Origin: a bacterium
GTDB taxonomy: Bacteria; Actinomycetota; Aquicultoria; Aquicultorales; Aquicultoraceae
DNA: 39,999 bases
Direction of reading: 5' to 3'
Assembly: GCA_902810715.1 (NCBI GenBank)
Contig: CADDYS010000009.1
Location: 1 to 39,999, forward strand
Notes under the pieces: generated by a model
What the model was told of the DNA's origin: nothing
The model's database searches: none
What the model saw: only the letters and a program-made list of their open reading frames with translations
Shown here: positions 8,635-16,649 of the stretch, piece by piece
How positions within the stretch are numbered: position 1 is the first letter of the stretch
Layout: each line of letters starts with the position of its first letter
Translations under genes and position numbers: made by a program

Positions 8635-9237
8635 ATGGGAGGACATAAGTTTCACGGCGACCCGTCCAGGTTAGATAATCCAAAGAGACGCGAGATATTC
8701 CCAATCGAGGCTTTAATCGAGGCCATCGGCGAATTAGGGGAGAGTATAGCAGTAGCCGACCTTGGCTGCGGCACGGGCTATCTGACTATACCGCTGGCAA
8801 AACACCTTAACGGGAAGGGAATTATCTATGCTGTGGATATTAATCCCGATATGCTCGAAATTCTAAGAGAGAAAGCCGGCGGTCTTAAAAACATCGAGAC
8901 TTTAAAATCCGAGGAAAACAGCTTTCCCATTCATAACAGTACGATTGATGTATCCTTTATGCTTACGGTTTTTCACGAGCTGGACGACCCGGATAAATTC
9001 TTAATGGAAATTCGTCGTATATCTAAGCCTTTTCACAAGATTGTTGTCATTGATTGGAACCAGGTACAGGGAGAGATGGGCCCGCCGCTTCACGAGCGTA
9101 TTCCGGAGGGCGAGGTCATAGGATTCTTTAAAAAGCGTGGGTATGCTCTGATTAAGAGATTTGAACCAAGTCGCTTTGCTTATGGGCTAGTGTTTTGTGT
9201 ACCTACTTGCAAGCCGCTTGATAGAGCATGGTCTTAA
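8635..9237 (+). CDS. Class I SAM-dependent methyltransferase
   Basis: Protein of 200 aa with a Methyltransf_11/25-type Rossmann fold. Motif I is VADLGCGTG (40-48), the acidic residue ending strand 2 is Asp68 (YAVDINPDML), and a post-I region with the strand-4 segment DVSFMLTVFHELDD follows. The ATG at 8635 is preferred because AAGGAG ends 5 nt before it; the frame could also open at GTG 8629, but that codon overlaps the ribosome site. The substrate is unknown. The gene lies behind a CsoR/CstR-like operator and before a persulfide/CoA-disulfide enzyme, which suggests metal, arsenic or sulfur stress, but nothing in the protein fixes this. A repeat element begins directly after its stop. Confidence 0.85.
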   Translation: MGGHKFHGDPSRLDNPKRREIFPIEALIEAIGELGESIAVADLGCGTGYLTIPLAKHLNGKGIIYAVDINPDMLEILREKAGGLKNIETLKSEENSFPIHNSTIDVSFMLTVFHELDDPDKFLMEIRRISKPFHKIVVIDWNQVQGEMGPPLHERIPEGEVIGFFKKRGYALIKRFEPSRFAYGLVFCVPTCKPLDRAWS

Positions 9238-9240
9238 GAG

Positions 9241-9360
9241 AGGCCAAAAGGCCACTGATACGATGGTCTAGATATGTGGGTCCGCCAAAAGGCCAAAAGG
9301 TGAAAAGATAGTAAAAATCCCCTTTTGGCCCCCTGGCCTTTTCGCCTTTTGGCCCGCATA
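9241..9360 (+). repeat. Dispersed hairpin-forming repeat, copy 1 (full)
   Basis: The first 68 nt (9241-9308) match 20093-20160 at 64 of 68 positions. The right half completes a large imperfect hairpin: TATGTGGG (9273-9280) faces CCCGCATA (9353-9360), with many GGCCAAAAGG/CCTTTTGGCC units between. Both copies start just after a CDS stop. It has REP/MITE-like character and may also act as a transcription end. Confidence 0.8.
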
Positions 9361-9417
9361 TTCTCGAGCTGTTTGGGATTAACTGGTAGCTAAATTAAGC
9401 GGAGGTTTTGAATATTG

Positions 9418-11085
9418 ATGAAAGTTCTAATAATTGGTGGGGTTGCGGGCGGCGCGAGCGCTGCGGCCAGGCTTCGCAGGCTGGACGAAGACGCCGAGAT
9501 CATCCTCTTTGAGAAGGACGAGCACATCTCATTTGCGAACTGTGGCCTACCTTATTACGTAGGAAAAGTTATTAAAGAGCGCGATAACCTGCTGGTTCAA
9601 ACGCCGGAGGGAATGCGTGAACGATTCAATATAGACGTAAGGGTCCAGTGTGAGGTAAAGCGCATCATCCGCGACAAGAAAAGCGTTGAAGTATATAGCC
9701 ACGCCACGGGTAAAACCTATTGCGAGACATACGACAAACTCATCCTCTCGCCGGGGGCGGTCCCGTTTAAGCCCAATATTCCCGGCCTTGATCATCCAAG
9801 GGTCTTCACATTAAGAAATATCCCCGACGTGGACGCGATAAAAGAGTTTGTCGACCAGTTGCATCCCGAGAAGGTGGTGGTTGTCGGTGCGGGTTTTATC
9901 GGGCTTGAGATGGCGGAGAACTTAAGACGCCGTGACGTTGAGGTGACCATAGTAGAGCTTGCCGACCGCATTCTGCCATCGCTTGATTTTGAGATGGCGG
10001 CTATAGTGCACCAGCATATCCTTGAGAAGAATGTAAACGTAATTAGGAACAACGGTGTCCACGCGTTTCACCACAAGGACGAGCGAACTGTGGTTGAGCT
10101 GACCGATGGGCAGAGACTTTACGCAGATATGGTAATCCTTGGCATCGGTGTTCGCCCGGAGGTAACGCTTGCCAAAGAGGCGGGACTTGACCTTGGCGTA
10201 ACCGGAGGAATCGCGGCCGATGAGTTTTTAAGGACCTCAGACCCCGATATCTACGCCGTCGGCGACGCCATAGAAGTAAAAGACTTTGTAAGCGGGAACC
10301 CCGCACTTATCCCGCTTGCCGGGCCTGCCAACAAGCAGGGTAGAATTGTTGCCAACAATATCTGCGGGCGTGAAGACAGGTATGTCTCGACGCAGGGCAC
10401 GGCCATTCTAAAGGTCTTCGACATGGCGGTTGCGGTAACGGGTCTAAACGAAAGCTTTCTTAAGAAATATGGCATCCCGTACATGAAATCGATCAGTCAC
10501 TCGAGCTCGCACGCATTTTATTATCCAGGTTCAAGCGGGCTTTCAGTCAAGACCCTTTTTAACCCGGAAGATGGCAAGCTCCTTGGAGCCCAGGTTGTCG
10601 GTAGCGGGAGTGTTGATAAGACAATCGATGCGTTCTCGATTGCGATACGCGCCGGTATGACCGTTTTCGACCTTGAGAAGCTGGAGCTATCCTACGCGCC
10701 GCCCTTCTCAAATGCAAAAACCCCGGTAAATATTGCGGGGTACGTGGCATCAAATATCTTGCGGGGCGACTGCAACATCTACTACTGGGACGACGTCGCA
10801 AAGCTTGACCCTGATAAGAGCGTGTTGGTAGATGTTCGAACTCCATTTGAGCACAAAATGGAGGGAACCATCGAGGGAGCGATAAATATCCCGATCGATC
10901 ACCTAAGGGCAAGGTTTGATGAGATTCCCAAGGATAAAGAGATATACGTTTTCTGTGCGATAGGGCTTAGGGCCTATGTTGCCTGCAGGATACTTGTGCA
11001 AAAAGGCTTCAAGGTTAAGAACCTGAGCGGCGGGTACAAAACCTACTCGGCTGCCTACGATACGTTGCATAATATTATATTGTGA
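9418..11085 (+). CDS. CoA-disulfide reductase with C-terminal rhodanese domain
   Basis: Protein of 555 aa. Residues 1-440 are a flavoprotein of the CoA-disulfide reductase/NADH oxidase group: the FAD motif is GGVAGGASAA (7-16), redox Cys42 lies in FANCGLPYYVG, the NAD(P) motif is VVVGAGFIGLEMAE (154-167), and VGDA is at 281-284. Residues about 458-545 form a rhodanese domain with active Cys513 (CAIGLR). This CoADR-RHD fusion reduces CoA disulfide, CoA persulfide or polysulfide with NAD(P)H. Start choice: GGAGG at 9401-9405 would also serve a TTG at 9415. It links the cell to sulfane-sulfur or low-oxygen thiol chemistry. No terminator is clear downstream. Confidence 0.93.
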   Translation: MKVLIIGGVAGGASAAARLRRLDEDAEIILFEKDEHISFANCGLPYYVGKVIKERDNLLVQTPEGMRERFNIDVRVQCEVKRIIRDKKSVEVYSHATGKTYCETYDKLILSPGAVPFKPNIPGLDHPRVFTLRNIPDVDAIKEFVDQLHPEKVVVVGAGFIGLEMAENLRRRDVEVTIVELADRILPSLDFEMAAIVHQHILEKNVNVIRNNGVHAFHHKDERTVVELTDGQRLYADMVILGIGVRPEVTLAKEAGLDLGVTGGIAADEFLRTSDPDIYAVGDAIEVKDFVSGNPALIPLAGPANKQGRIVANNICGREDRYVSTQGTAILKVFDMAVAVTGLNESFLKKYGIPYMKSISHSSSHAFYYPGSSGLSVKTLFNPEDGKLLGAQVVGSGSVDKTIDAFSIAIRAGMTVFDLEKLELSYAPPFSNAKTPVNIAGYVASNILRGDCNIYYWDDVAKLDPDKSVLVDVRTPFEHKMEGTIEGAINIPIDHLRARFDEIPKDKEIYVFCAIGLRAYVACRILVQKGFKVKNLSGGYKTYSAAYDTLHNIIL

Positions 11086-11192
11086 GCTATCAGCTGTGAG
11101 CTAAATCGGTGACATATCAGCCCATTTTTTGTACTATATAAGAGGGACGATGTAATAAAATGCAATTAAGCAAGACCGGCAAAAGGGACACC

Positions 11193-11570
11193 ATGATAAA
11201 AGGAATCGGCATCGATATTGTCGAAGTAACCCGTATAGAGAAGGCAATAAGTCGCCGTGGGAGATTTACCGAACGCATCTTTACCGAATCTGAGAGGGAT
11301 TATTGTCTTAGTAAACGCCGCCCGCATCTGCACTTTGCAGCCCGATTCGCAGCAAAAGAAGCCGCAGTAAAAGCACTCGGTACCGGAATGCGCGGCGTAA
11401 AATGGACGGATTTTGAGATTCGTCGTGACAAGTGGGGCAGACCGTATCTTCAACTTAGCGGCAGCGCGGCGGAGTTTGCCAAAGAAAGGGGTATCTGCGA
11501 TATCTTTATCAGCCTATCTCTTAGCCGTGAATCGGCGATAGCCTCGGCAATAGCCGTTGGAACGGAGTAG
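11193..11570 (+). CDS. acpS: Holo-[acyl-carrier-protein] synthase
   Basis: Protein of 125 aa, normal family length, which transfers phosphopantetheine from CoA to apo-ACP for fatty acid synthesis. Mg-binding Asp8 lies in GIGIDIVEVTRIE, and the second signature FAAKEAAVKALG carries Glu56 and Lys60. The frame stays open to an ATG at 11160, but the family always begins near M-I-x-G-I-G-I-D, and AAGGG sits 5 nt before the ATG at 11193. It overlaps the start region of the next gene, and acpS-nnrD-alr is the usual actinobacterial order. Confidence 0.94.
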   Translation: MIKGIGIDIVEVTRIEKAISRRGRFTERIFTESERDYCLSKRRPHLHFAARFAAKEAAVKALGTGMRGVKWTDFEIRRDKWGRPYLQLSGSAAEFAKERGICDIFISLSLSRESAIASAIAVGTE

Positions 11571-11574
11571 ATTT

Positions 11575-13098
11575 TTGCGAGCAACCACAAGCAGTGAGAT
11601 GCTTAAAATAGAAGAGCAGGCCGAAGCCACCTTTGGCTTAAACACGGGCTTGCTCATGGAACGAGCAGGACAGGCCGTAGCCGAGGAGGCCAAGCGGATG
11701 CTGCCCGAACCGGGAAACGTCTTGGTTGTATGCGGTAAGGGTAACAATGGTGGTGACGGCTTTGTCGCCTCCCGGCTTCTAAGTCGATCAGGATACAAGG
11801 TTATTACTATTTCTCTTGCAGAAAGAGATGCCTATCCCCCGGTTGCAAGAGAGGCTTATGACAGAGTGCCGCCGGAAGTCAACCTGGTAACCAACCTTGA
11901 TCTTAACTTTCTTGATGAGGCGCTGGTTAGGTCTGACCTTGTAATCGATGCTATTTTCGGCTTTAGCCTTAAAGGGGCGGTAAGAGGCCCTGCAGTCGAT
12001 GTTATAGAGCGTATTAACAAGTCCCAAAAGTTGGTTCTCTCTGTGGATTTGCCGTCAGGTCTCGAAGCGGATACCGGAAAAGTCCACGGCGTCGGGGTTA
12101 CGGCAGATGTAACTGTTACCTTTAGCGCACCAAAAATCGGCATGCTGCTTCATCCCGGCTCAGAACATGCCGGCGAGTGGTTGGTCGCCGATATAGGTAT
12201 ACCGGAGAGCCTCATCAACGAGTACAGCACCTTCAGGCACCTTGATAGAACAGATATCTACGAACTTTTCCCTGCAAGGGACATAAGTGCGCACAAAAAA
12301 TCAGTCGGTCGGGTTTTGGTTATCGCGGGGTCAAGGGGCATGAGCGGCGCGGCTGTTCTTACCGCCCATGGGGCTTACAGGATGGGGGCCGGGATTGTCG
12401 TTTTTGCCCCACCGGCGGGGATAACGCCCATTCTTAATACATCGCTGACCGAGGCGATCGTGCGCCCGCAAGCCGAAACGGATGCCGGGACTCTTTCATT
12501 GACCGCCTACGATTCATTACTTAGACTTTCATCGGAATATGATGTGGTTGCAATCGGCCCCGGCCTTACGCGACATCCAGAGACCGAAGAGCTGGTGCGA
12601 AAGCTTGTCGGCAGTATTGAAAAGCCCATGGTTATAGATGCCGATGCGCTAAATGCAATTGCCGGGCACACCGATGTTTTTGCGAAGAGAAAGGCGGCGG
12701 CGGTAATAACGCCGCACCCCGGCGAGATGGCCCGCTTGTTCAGTGTAACAACGAAAGATATTTTGGATGATCCGGTTGGTTTTGCAGAGCGTGCTGCCGA
12801 CGAATTTGGAGTCGTTACCGTTTTGAAAGGCTCAAGGACGATAATAAGCAAAGCTAGCGAATCGACGATTAACACGACGGGGAACCCGGGTCTTGCAACG
12901 GCGGGAACAGGAGATGTTTTAACCGGCTTTATAGCAGCCCTCATAGGGCAAAAGCTTACTGTTTATAACGCGGCATCCGTGGCGGTATACCTGCACGGCC
13001 TTGCAGCGGATATCGCTGTTGAGGATATGAGCGAATATTGTCTGATGGCATCGGATGTTATAAACTACCTGTCGGAAGCGATCGCTTGGATATTGTGA
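11575..13098 (+). CDS. nnrD: Bifunctional NAD(P)H-hydrate epimerase / ADP-dependent dehydratase
   Basis: Protein of about 507 aa that repairs damaged NAD(P)H hydrates. The N-terminal YjeF_N epimerase (about 1-215) shows GKGNNGGDGF (54-63). The C-terminal ribokinase-like dehydratase (about 225-505) shows KKSVGRVLVIAGS and the nucleotide motif NPGLATAGTGDVLTGF. The TTG at 11575 is preferred because GGAG (11564-11567) lies 7 nt upstream and the protein then begins RATTSSEMLKIEEQ, like other NnrE starts; the frame also permits a TTG at 11557. It follows acpS almost without a gap. Confidence 0.93.
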   Translation: MRATTSSEMLKIEEQAEATFGLNTGLLMERAGQAVAEEAKRMLPEPGNVLVVCGKGNNGGDGFVASRLLSRSGYKVITISLAERDAYPPVAREAYDRVPPEVNLVTNLDLNFLDEALVRSDLVIDAIFGFSLKGAVRGPAVDVIERINKSQKLVLSVDLPSGLEADTGKVHGVGVTADVTVTFSAPKIGMLLHPGSEHAGEWLVADIGIPESLINEYSTFRHLDRTDIYELFPARDISAHKKSVGRVLVIAGSRGMSGAAVLTAHGAYRMGAGIVVFAPPAGITPILNTSLTEAIVRPQAETDAGTLSLTAYDSLLRLSSEYDVVAIGPGLTRHPETEELVRKLVGSIEKPMVIDADALNAIAGHTDVFAKRKAAAVITPHPGEMARLFSVTTKDILDDPVGFAERAADEFGVVTVLKGSRTIISKASESTINTTGNPGLATAGTGDVLTGFIAALIGQKLTVYNAASVAVYLHGLAADIAVEDMSEYCLMASDVINYLSEAIAWIL

Positions 13099-13272
13099 TT
13101 TTCGATTTACGATTGAATTGTAGTTGCTCCATTTATGGAGCGTGCAGTTGCATAAGCCAGGAGCCAGGGAACAGAGAATTGGGTCCGGGATGTAGAAGCA
13201 TTTATATCTTGTTTCTGGGTCGTGCAAGTGCGGGCCCGATAAATCAGGCAACTGCTAAGGATAAAAAAAGAT

Positions 13273-13740
13273 ATGGCAGAGCTTAGAAAAACTGCAAAAG
13301 GCATAATGACTAAAAACCCGATAACGTTTACCCCGACAATGTCGGTAAAAGAGGCCGCCAAGATATTGGCCGAAAAGGATATCGGCGGTGCGCCCGTTTT
13401 GGATAAGGATGGACGTTTGGTTGGGATAGTAACCGAGAGCGATTTAATAATCCAGGATGTTCGCCTCCACTTCCCAACATATATAGAGCTTCTTGATGGA
13501 TATCTTTTTCTTCCTGGCAGTTTAGAGTATTTCGAGGAAGAGTTTAAGAAGGCGATCGGTGCTGAAGTTGCCGATGTCATGACAATGGAAGTTATAACCG
13601 TCGATGAAAATGCAAGCGTTGAAGATATCGCCACTTTGATGGTGGAAGAAGACATAAGCCGGGTGCCGGTTATGTCGGATGACAAAGTGGTCGGGATAGT
13701 AACCAAAGGCGATTTGGTAAGAGCGATTAGTAGGAGCTAA
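13273..13740 (+). CDS. Tandem CBS-domain protein
   Basis: Protein of 155 aa made of two CBS motifs (about 8-62 and 99-153) joined by a linker. The first has IGGAPVLDKDGRLVGIVTESDL and the second SRVPVMSDDKVVGIVTKGDL. Paired CBS domains bind adenine nucleotides and report energy status; free-standing ones often act on a partner enzyme. Here the stop codon overlaps the ATG of alr by one base, so translation of the racemase is probably coupled to it, but a regulatory link is only inference. AAGGAT precedes the ATG. The 174 nt upstream hold only a small GCTCCA/TGGAGC hairpin (13126-13141) without a T run. Confidence 0.9.
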   Translation: MAELRKTAKGIMTKNPITFTPTMSVKEAAKILAEKDIGGAPVLDKDGRLVGIVTESDLIIQDVRLHFPTYIELLDGYLFLPGSLEYFEEEFKKAIGAEVADVMTMEVITVDENASVEDIATLMVEEDISRVPVMSDDKVVGIVTKGDLVRAISRS

Positions 13741-14858
13741 TGACAACCAGGCCTCTATGGGCTGAAATAGACCTTTCGGCAATTAAGCACAACGTAAGAG
13801 AGGCAAGAAAAGTAACCGGCAAGCAGGTTGAGATAATGGCTGTCGTTAAGGCAAACGCGTACGGGCACGGAGCCGTGCAGGTTTCGAGGGCGGCGTGCGA
13901 GGCCGGCGCGACCTGGCTGGGGATAGCACTTCCCGAGGAGGGTGTCCGGCTTAGAGAAGCCGGCCTCACGCAGCCCATCCTCATACTATCCGAGCCGTCT
14001 ATCGGCACAACCCCGCTGGTTCTTGAAAACGATTTAACTGCAACCGTATTCTCCCTAAAGCTGGCGCAGGCCTTGTCATACGAGGCGATCAAGCGTGGCA
14101 GAAAAGCAAAAGTTCATGTAAAAGTCGATACCGGGATGAATCGCGTGGGCTTGACCCCCGAGCACACCGTCTCATTTATACGAAAACTAAGAGAACTCCC
14201 CGGCCTTGAGGTAGAGGGGATATTTACCCATTTTGCCGATGCCGACAATCCGGAAAGCGATTATACGGATTATCAATTAAGAAGGTTTCAGTGTCTTCTT
14301 GAAGAATTAATAAGTGATGGGATTTGCCCGCCGGTTAAGCACGCGGCAAATAGTGCGGCTGTGTATCTGCATCCGGGGTCTTATTTTGATTTGGTAAGGA
14401 TCGGTATCTCTATGTACGGTCTTCATCCATCAAAAGGGACGGAGGGCAGGGTTAACCTAAAACCGGCGCTCTCTCTTAAAGCAAGATTGTCCTTTGTTAA
14501 AGAGCTTGCATGCGGCGATAGTGTGAGCTACAACAGAACTTACAGAGCGATATGCGATACAAAGATTGGCACAGTTCCCGCAGGATACGGCGACGGGTAC
14601 TCGAGGCTTCTCTCAAATAAGGCGCAAATCCTTATAGGTGGGCAAAGGTACCATGCTGTAGGAAATATCTGCATGGACCAGTTTATGGTTGATTTAGGTC
14701 CCGGCTCGATAGCCCAAGTTGATGATGAAGTGGTCTTAATCGGTCGCCAGGGCGAAGAAGAGATAAGCGTCGATGAGATTGCAGCAACTCTAGGCACTAT
14801 AAATTACGAGATTGTTTGCATGATAAATGGACGCGTTCCACGGGTATACAAGGAGTAG
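13740..14858 (+). CDS. alr: Alanine racemase
   Basis: PLP enzyme of 372 aa that makes D-alanine for peptidoglycan. Lys37 in VVKANAYGHG is the PLP lysine; Tyr264 in SVSYNRTY is the second catalytic base (more often SYGRTY, so the Asn is unusual); Arg135 in DTGMNRVG and the CMDQ motif (311-314) are present. The ATG overlaps the stop of the CBS gene (TAATG). Position between nnrD and the tsa genes is the conserved actinobacterial arrangement. Confidence 0.96.
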   Translation: MTTRPLWAEIDLSAIKHNVREARKVTGKQVEIMAVVKANAYGHGAVQVSRAACEAGATWLGIALPEEGVRLREAGLTQPILILSEPSIGTTPLVLENDLTATVFSLKLAQALSYEAIKRGRKAKVHVKVDTGMNRVGLTPEHTVSFIRKLRELPGLEVEGIFTHFADADNPESDYTDYQLRRFQCLLEELISDGICPPVKHAANSAAVYLHPGSYFDLVRIGISMYGLHPSKGTEGRVNLKPALSLKARLSFVKELACGDSVSYNRTYRAICDTKIGTVPAGYGDGYSRLLSNKAQILIGGQRYHAVGNICMDQFMVDLGPGSIAQVDDEVVLIGRQGEEEISVDEIAATLGTINYEIVCMINGRVPRVYKE

Positions 14859-14861
14859 TCG

Positions 14862-15413
14862 ATGTCCGCTTTGCGGATAGTTATAGCAATCGTAGCAGTA
14901 ATTCTACTTGGTGCGGTTTATTTTGCCGCCGGTTGTCGGGGTGCACAAGCTCCGAGTAAGAAGCCAGATATCCAAAATCCGGAAGGTAAAGGGGCGAGTC
15001 CTGTAGCCGGGAACACAAAGGCCGATAGGATAGTCGATAACTTAAAGATATCCATCGTCATTTCATCCAGTCAAGTCAAGGTAAACGAACCGCTGCGCTT
15101 AAACCTCTCAGTTGAAAATATGGGCTCGGAGCCCCGCGAACTTACCTTCACCTCAGCTCAAAAATTTGATATTCGCATCACAGAAGCCTCAGGCCAAAAG
15201 GTTTGGCAATGGTCAGACGGGAAGATGTTCGCGCAGAGCATCGAGACCATCACTGTAGAGCCGGGTAAAAGCATCTCGTACGGCGCAGAGTGGCCGTTAA
15301 AAGACTCGGCCGGGAAAACAGTTGCCCCCGGTGATTACAATGTTTTCGGTAAGATCGTTGCGCGAGGTTTAAGGGATAAAGAAGTTGAGATTGGTATTAC
15401 GGTTAAACCTTAA
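14862..15413 (+). CDS. BsuPI-domain protein, probable lipoprotein
   Basis: Protein of 183 aa. A hydrophobic stretch (4-23) ends in AAGC, so Cys25 may be lipidated, although the -3 residue is not the usual Leu. A Ser/Lys/Pro-rich linker leads to a beta-sandwich (about 60-182) resembling the BsuPI (intracellular proteinase inhibitor) fold: LRLNLSVENMGSEPRELTF, FDIRITEASGQKVWQWS and an APGDYNVFGKI stretch. These domains occur on many secreted proteins and the protease-inhibitor name is historical. It starts 3 nt after alr, so it is the last gene of that operon. Function is unknown. Confidence 0.78.
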   Translation: MSALRIVIAIVAVILLGAVYFAAGCRGAQAPSKKPDIQNPEGKGASPVAGNTKADRIVDNLKISIVISSSQVKVNEPLRLNLSVENMGSEPRELTFTSAQKFDIRITEASGQKVWQWSDGKMFAQSIETITVEPGKSISYGAEWPLKDSAGKTVAPGDYNVFGKIVARGLRDKEVEIGITVKP

Positions 15414-15544
15414 CAAATCCATTGAGAGGAGGCGGTGCCCAGTGTTTTAGCTAATACAAGACCGAGTAATTCTTTCGACACCGTTCTAAGACTACTCAGG
15501 GATGTGGAAGACGCGAACCCGCGTGTTTGAAGGAGGTAGAATGC

Positions 15545-15970
15545 ATGAGTACAAAGATTTGTTCGAGATGCATGGCAGTATTTGACGGACACAAATGGTT
15601 CTACGACGAAGGAGAGCACACAAGACTCATGCGGAACCGAAAGATAGAACTTGCCCTCTGCCCAGGACATCAACGGATCGAGAAAAGAAGGATAGACGGT
15701 GTTGTAACGCTCAGGGGGACTTTTTTGAGGAATCACTTCGACGAAGCAGTAAATTTAATCAACAATATTGCTGATAGACAACTCCATCGCAACGTTGCTG
15801 CGAGAGTATATAACATGAAAGAAAATGGAGACGGCCTAACTGTTGAGACAACAGATACATCTTTGGCGGAGCGCATAGGAAGAGAGTTTGAAAAGGCCTT
15901 TAGCGGGAATCTTATGATTCAGTGGTTGCGTGACGCCGAATTTGTTCGTGTGAATTGGCAGAGAGACTAA
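15545..15970 (+). CDS. BCAM0308-type small zinc-binding protein
   Basis: Protein of 141 aa. The N-terminal zinc-site residues Cys6, Cys9, Cys39 and His42 (CSRC and CPGH) flank VFDGHKWFYDE. The middle RIDGVVTLRGTF and the C-terminal half (TTDTSLAERIGREFEKAF) match my memory of the BCAM0308 family, related in pattern to the archaeal/eukaryotic ribosome export factor NMD3. The ATG at 15545 has AAGGAGG 8 nt upstream; a longer frame starting at a TTG (15527) overlaps that site. It is a single gene ended by a strong terminator. Function is unproven; RNA or ribosome binding is a guess from the family. Confidence 0.75.
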   Translation: MSTKICSRCMAVFDGHKWFYDEGEHTRLMRNRKIELALCPGHQRIEKRRIDGVVTLRGTFLRNHFDEAVNLINNIADRQLHRNVAARVYNMKENGDGLTVETTDTSLAERIGREFEKAFSGNLMIQWLRDAEFVRVNWQRD

Positions 15971-15975
15971 ATGAA

Positions 15976-16013
15976 TAAAAAAATCAGCCCTCAATTTGAG
16001 GGCTGATTTTTTA
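15976..16013 (+). terminator. Bidirectional intrinsic terminator
   Basis: The stem AAATCAGCCCTC / GAGGGCTGATTT (15981-15992 with 15998-16009, extendable into the A and T runs) has A7 before it and T6 after it, so it can serve the gene ending at 15970 and the convergent minus-strand gene ending at 16043. A perfect palindrome TTAATCTTTG/CAAAGATTAA follows at 16011-16030. Confidence 0.93.
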
Positions 16014-16042
16014 ATCTTTGCAAAGATTAAGACGCATTAAAA

Positions 16043-16234
16043 TTAACCCATACCCTTAACTTTCTTGTAGTAGTCGCAATCCATGCAGTTTGCAAGTTTC
16101 TGGGCAAATGTTCCCTGAACCTTGCCTCCGCACATAGTACCGGCTACCCGCCAGCATTCCATCCCGTTGCTTGGATATGCCGGACAGTCGTTGCTCTTGT
16201 CCCGACCGCAGTTCTTAAACTCCCAGCAGTTCAC
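16043..16234 (-). CDS. Two-CW domain small cysteine-rich protein
   Basis: Protein of 63 aa with eight cysteines arranged as two CW units: NCWEFKNCG...CPAY and ECWRVAGTMC...CMDCDYY. This matches the two-CW domain, found alone or attached to redox and signalling proteins in anaerobes. The start is taken at the GTG at 16234 (becoming M-N-C-W-E-F) because GGGAG lies 8 nt upstream; a GTG at 16243 overlaps the ribosome site. It probably binds metal or forms disulfides. It is divergent from the FmdB-type gene, with a 16-bp palindrome between them. Function is unknown. Confidence 0.82.
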   Translation of the reverse strand: MNCWEFKNCGRDKSNDCPAYPSNGMECWRVAGTMCGGKVQGTFAQKLANCMDCDYYKKVKGMG

Positions 16235-16300
16235 CCGTATCACTCCCTAGTAAGTAGTAAGATATTAAATACCATCGGGTTAGCGAAGAAGTTCTGAAAT

Positions 16301-16316
16301 TCCCCAATATTGGGGA
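16301..16316. promoter_or_regulatory. Perfect 16-bp palindrome in a divergent intergenic region
   Basis: TCCCCAATATTGGGGA reads the same on both strands. It lies between the minus-strand two-CW gene (start 16234) and the plus-strand FmdB-type gene (start 16426), about 40 nt upstream of the latter's promoter. It has the form of an operator for a dimeric regulator; no regulator is known here. Confidence 0.45.
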
Positions 16317-16354
16317 CATCGCTTGCATCCAGCAAGTTTGCCTTGTCGTACACT

Positions 16355-16382
16355 TTGCTATCTTTCATAAAATTGATAGAAT
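16355..16382 (+). promoter_or_regulatory. Probable promoter for the FmdB-type/udg genes
   Basis: TTGCTA (16355-16360) and TAGAAT (16377-16382) are 16 nt apart, 44 nt before the GTG start at 16426. Confidence 0.45.
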
Positions 16383-16425
16383 TTATTATGATATCCAGTA
16401 ATTTTTAGATTCTTGGCGGTTTAAT

Positions 16426-16641
16426 GTGCCTTTATATGAGTTTAAATGCGCAAATTGCGCTGAAGTTTTCGAAAAGTTTATCCAATCCTCAGAAAATGTG
16501 TCTTCGACGTGCCCGAAATGCGGCGGTGAAGATGTCAAAAAGCTCTTTTCCTCGTTTGGGTTCTCATCCAGCGGGAAAATGAGCTCAAGCAGCTTATGCA
16601 GCGGTTGTTCAAGTACAAATTGCTCTACTTGTGGGAAATAG
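16426..16641 (+). CDS. FmdB-family zinc ribbon protein
   Basis: Protein of 71 aa beginning PLYEFKCANCAEVFEKF, the signature start of FmdB-type zinc ribbons. The ribbon is Cys8/Cys11 with Cys29/Cys32. The Ser-rich tail adds four more cysteines (CSGCSSTNCSTC). The start is GTG with only a weak GGCGG upstream. The stop precedes the udg start by 8 nt, so the two are likely co-transcribed. FmdB proteins are small predicted regulators or RNA/protein binders without an agreed function. Confidence 0.85.
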   Translation: MPLYEFKCANCAEVFEKFIQSSENVSSTCPKCGGEDVKKLFSSFGFSSSGKMSSSSLCSGCSSTNCSTCGK

Positions 16642-16649
16642 GTGATAGA

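Noticed and set aside
11086-11159. Short AGCTATCAGCTGTGAGCT repetition after the CoADR gene
   Set aside because: Low-complexity partial repeat without a second copy in the window; no clear structure or function.
13126-13141. GCTCCA/TGGAGC hairpin after nnrD as a terminator
   Set aside because: The stem is only 6 bp and no T run follows.
15435-15530. 31-codon frame before the BCAM0308-type gene, with AGGAGG upstream
   Set aside because: The ribosome site is only 2 nt from the GTG and the peptide has no recognisable features; too weak to call a gene. An ACGCG/CGCGT hairpin at 15511-15524 was also noted without a role.
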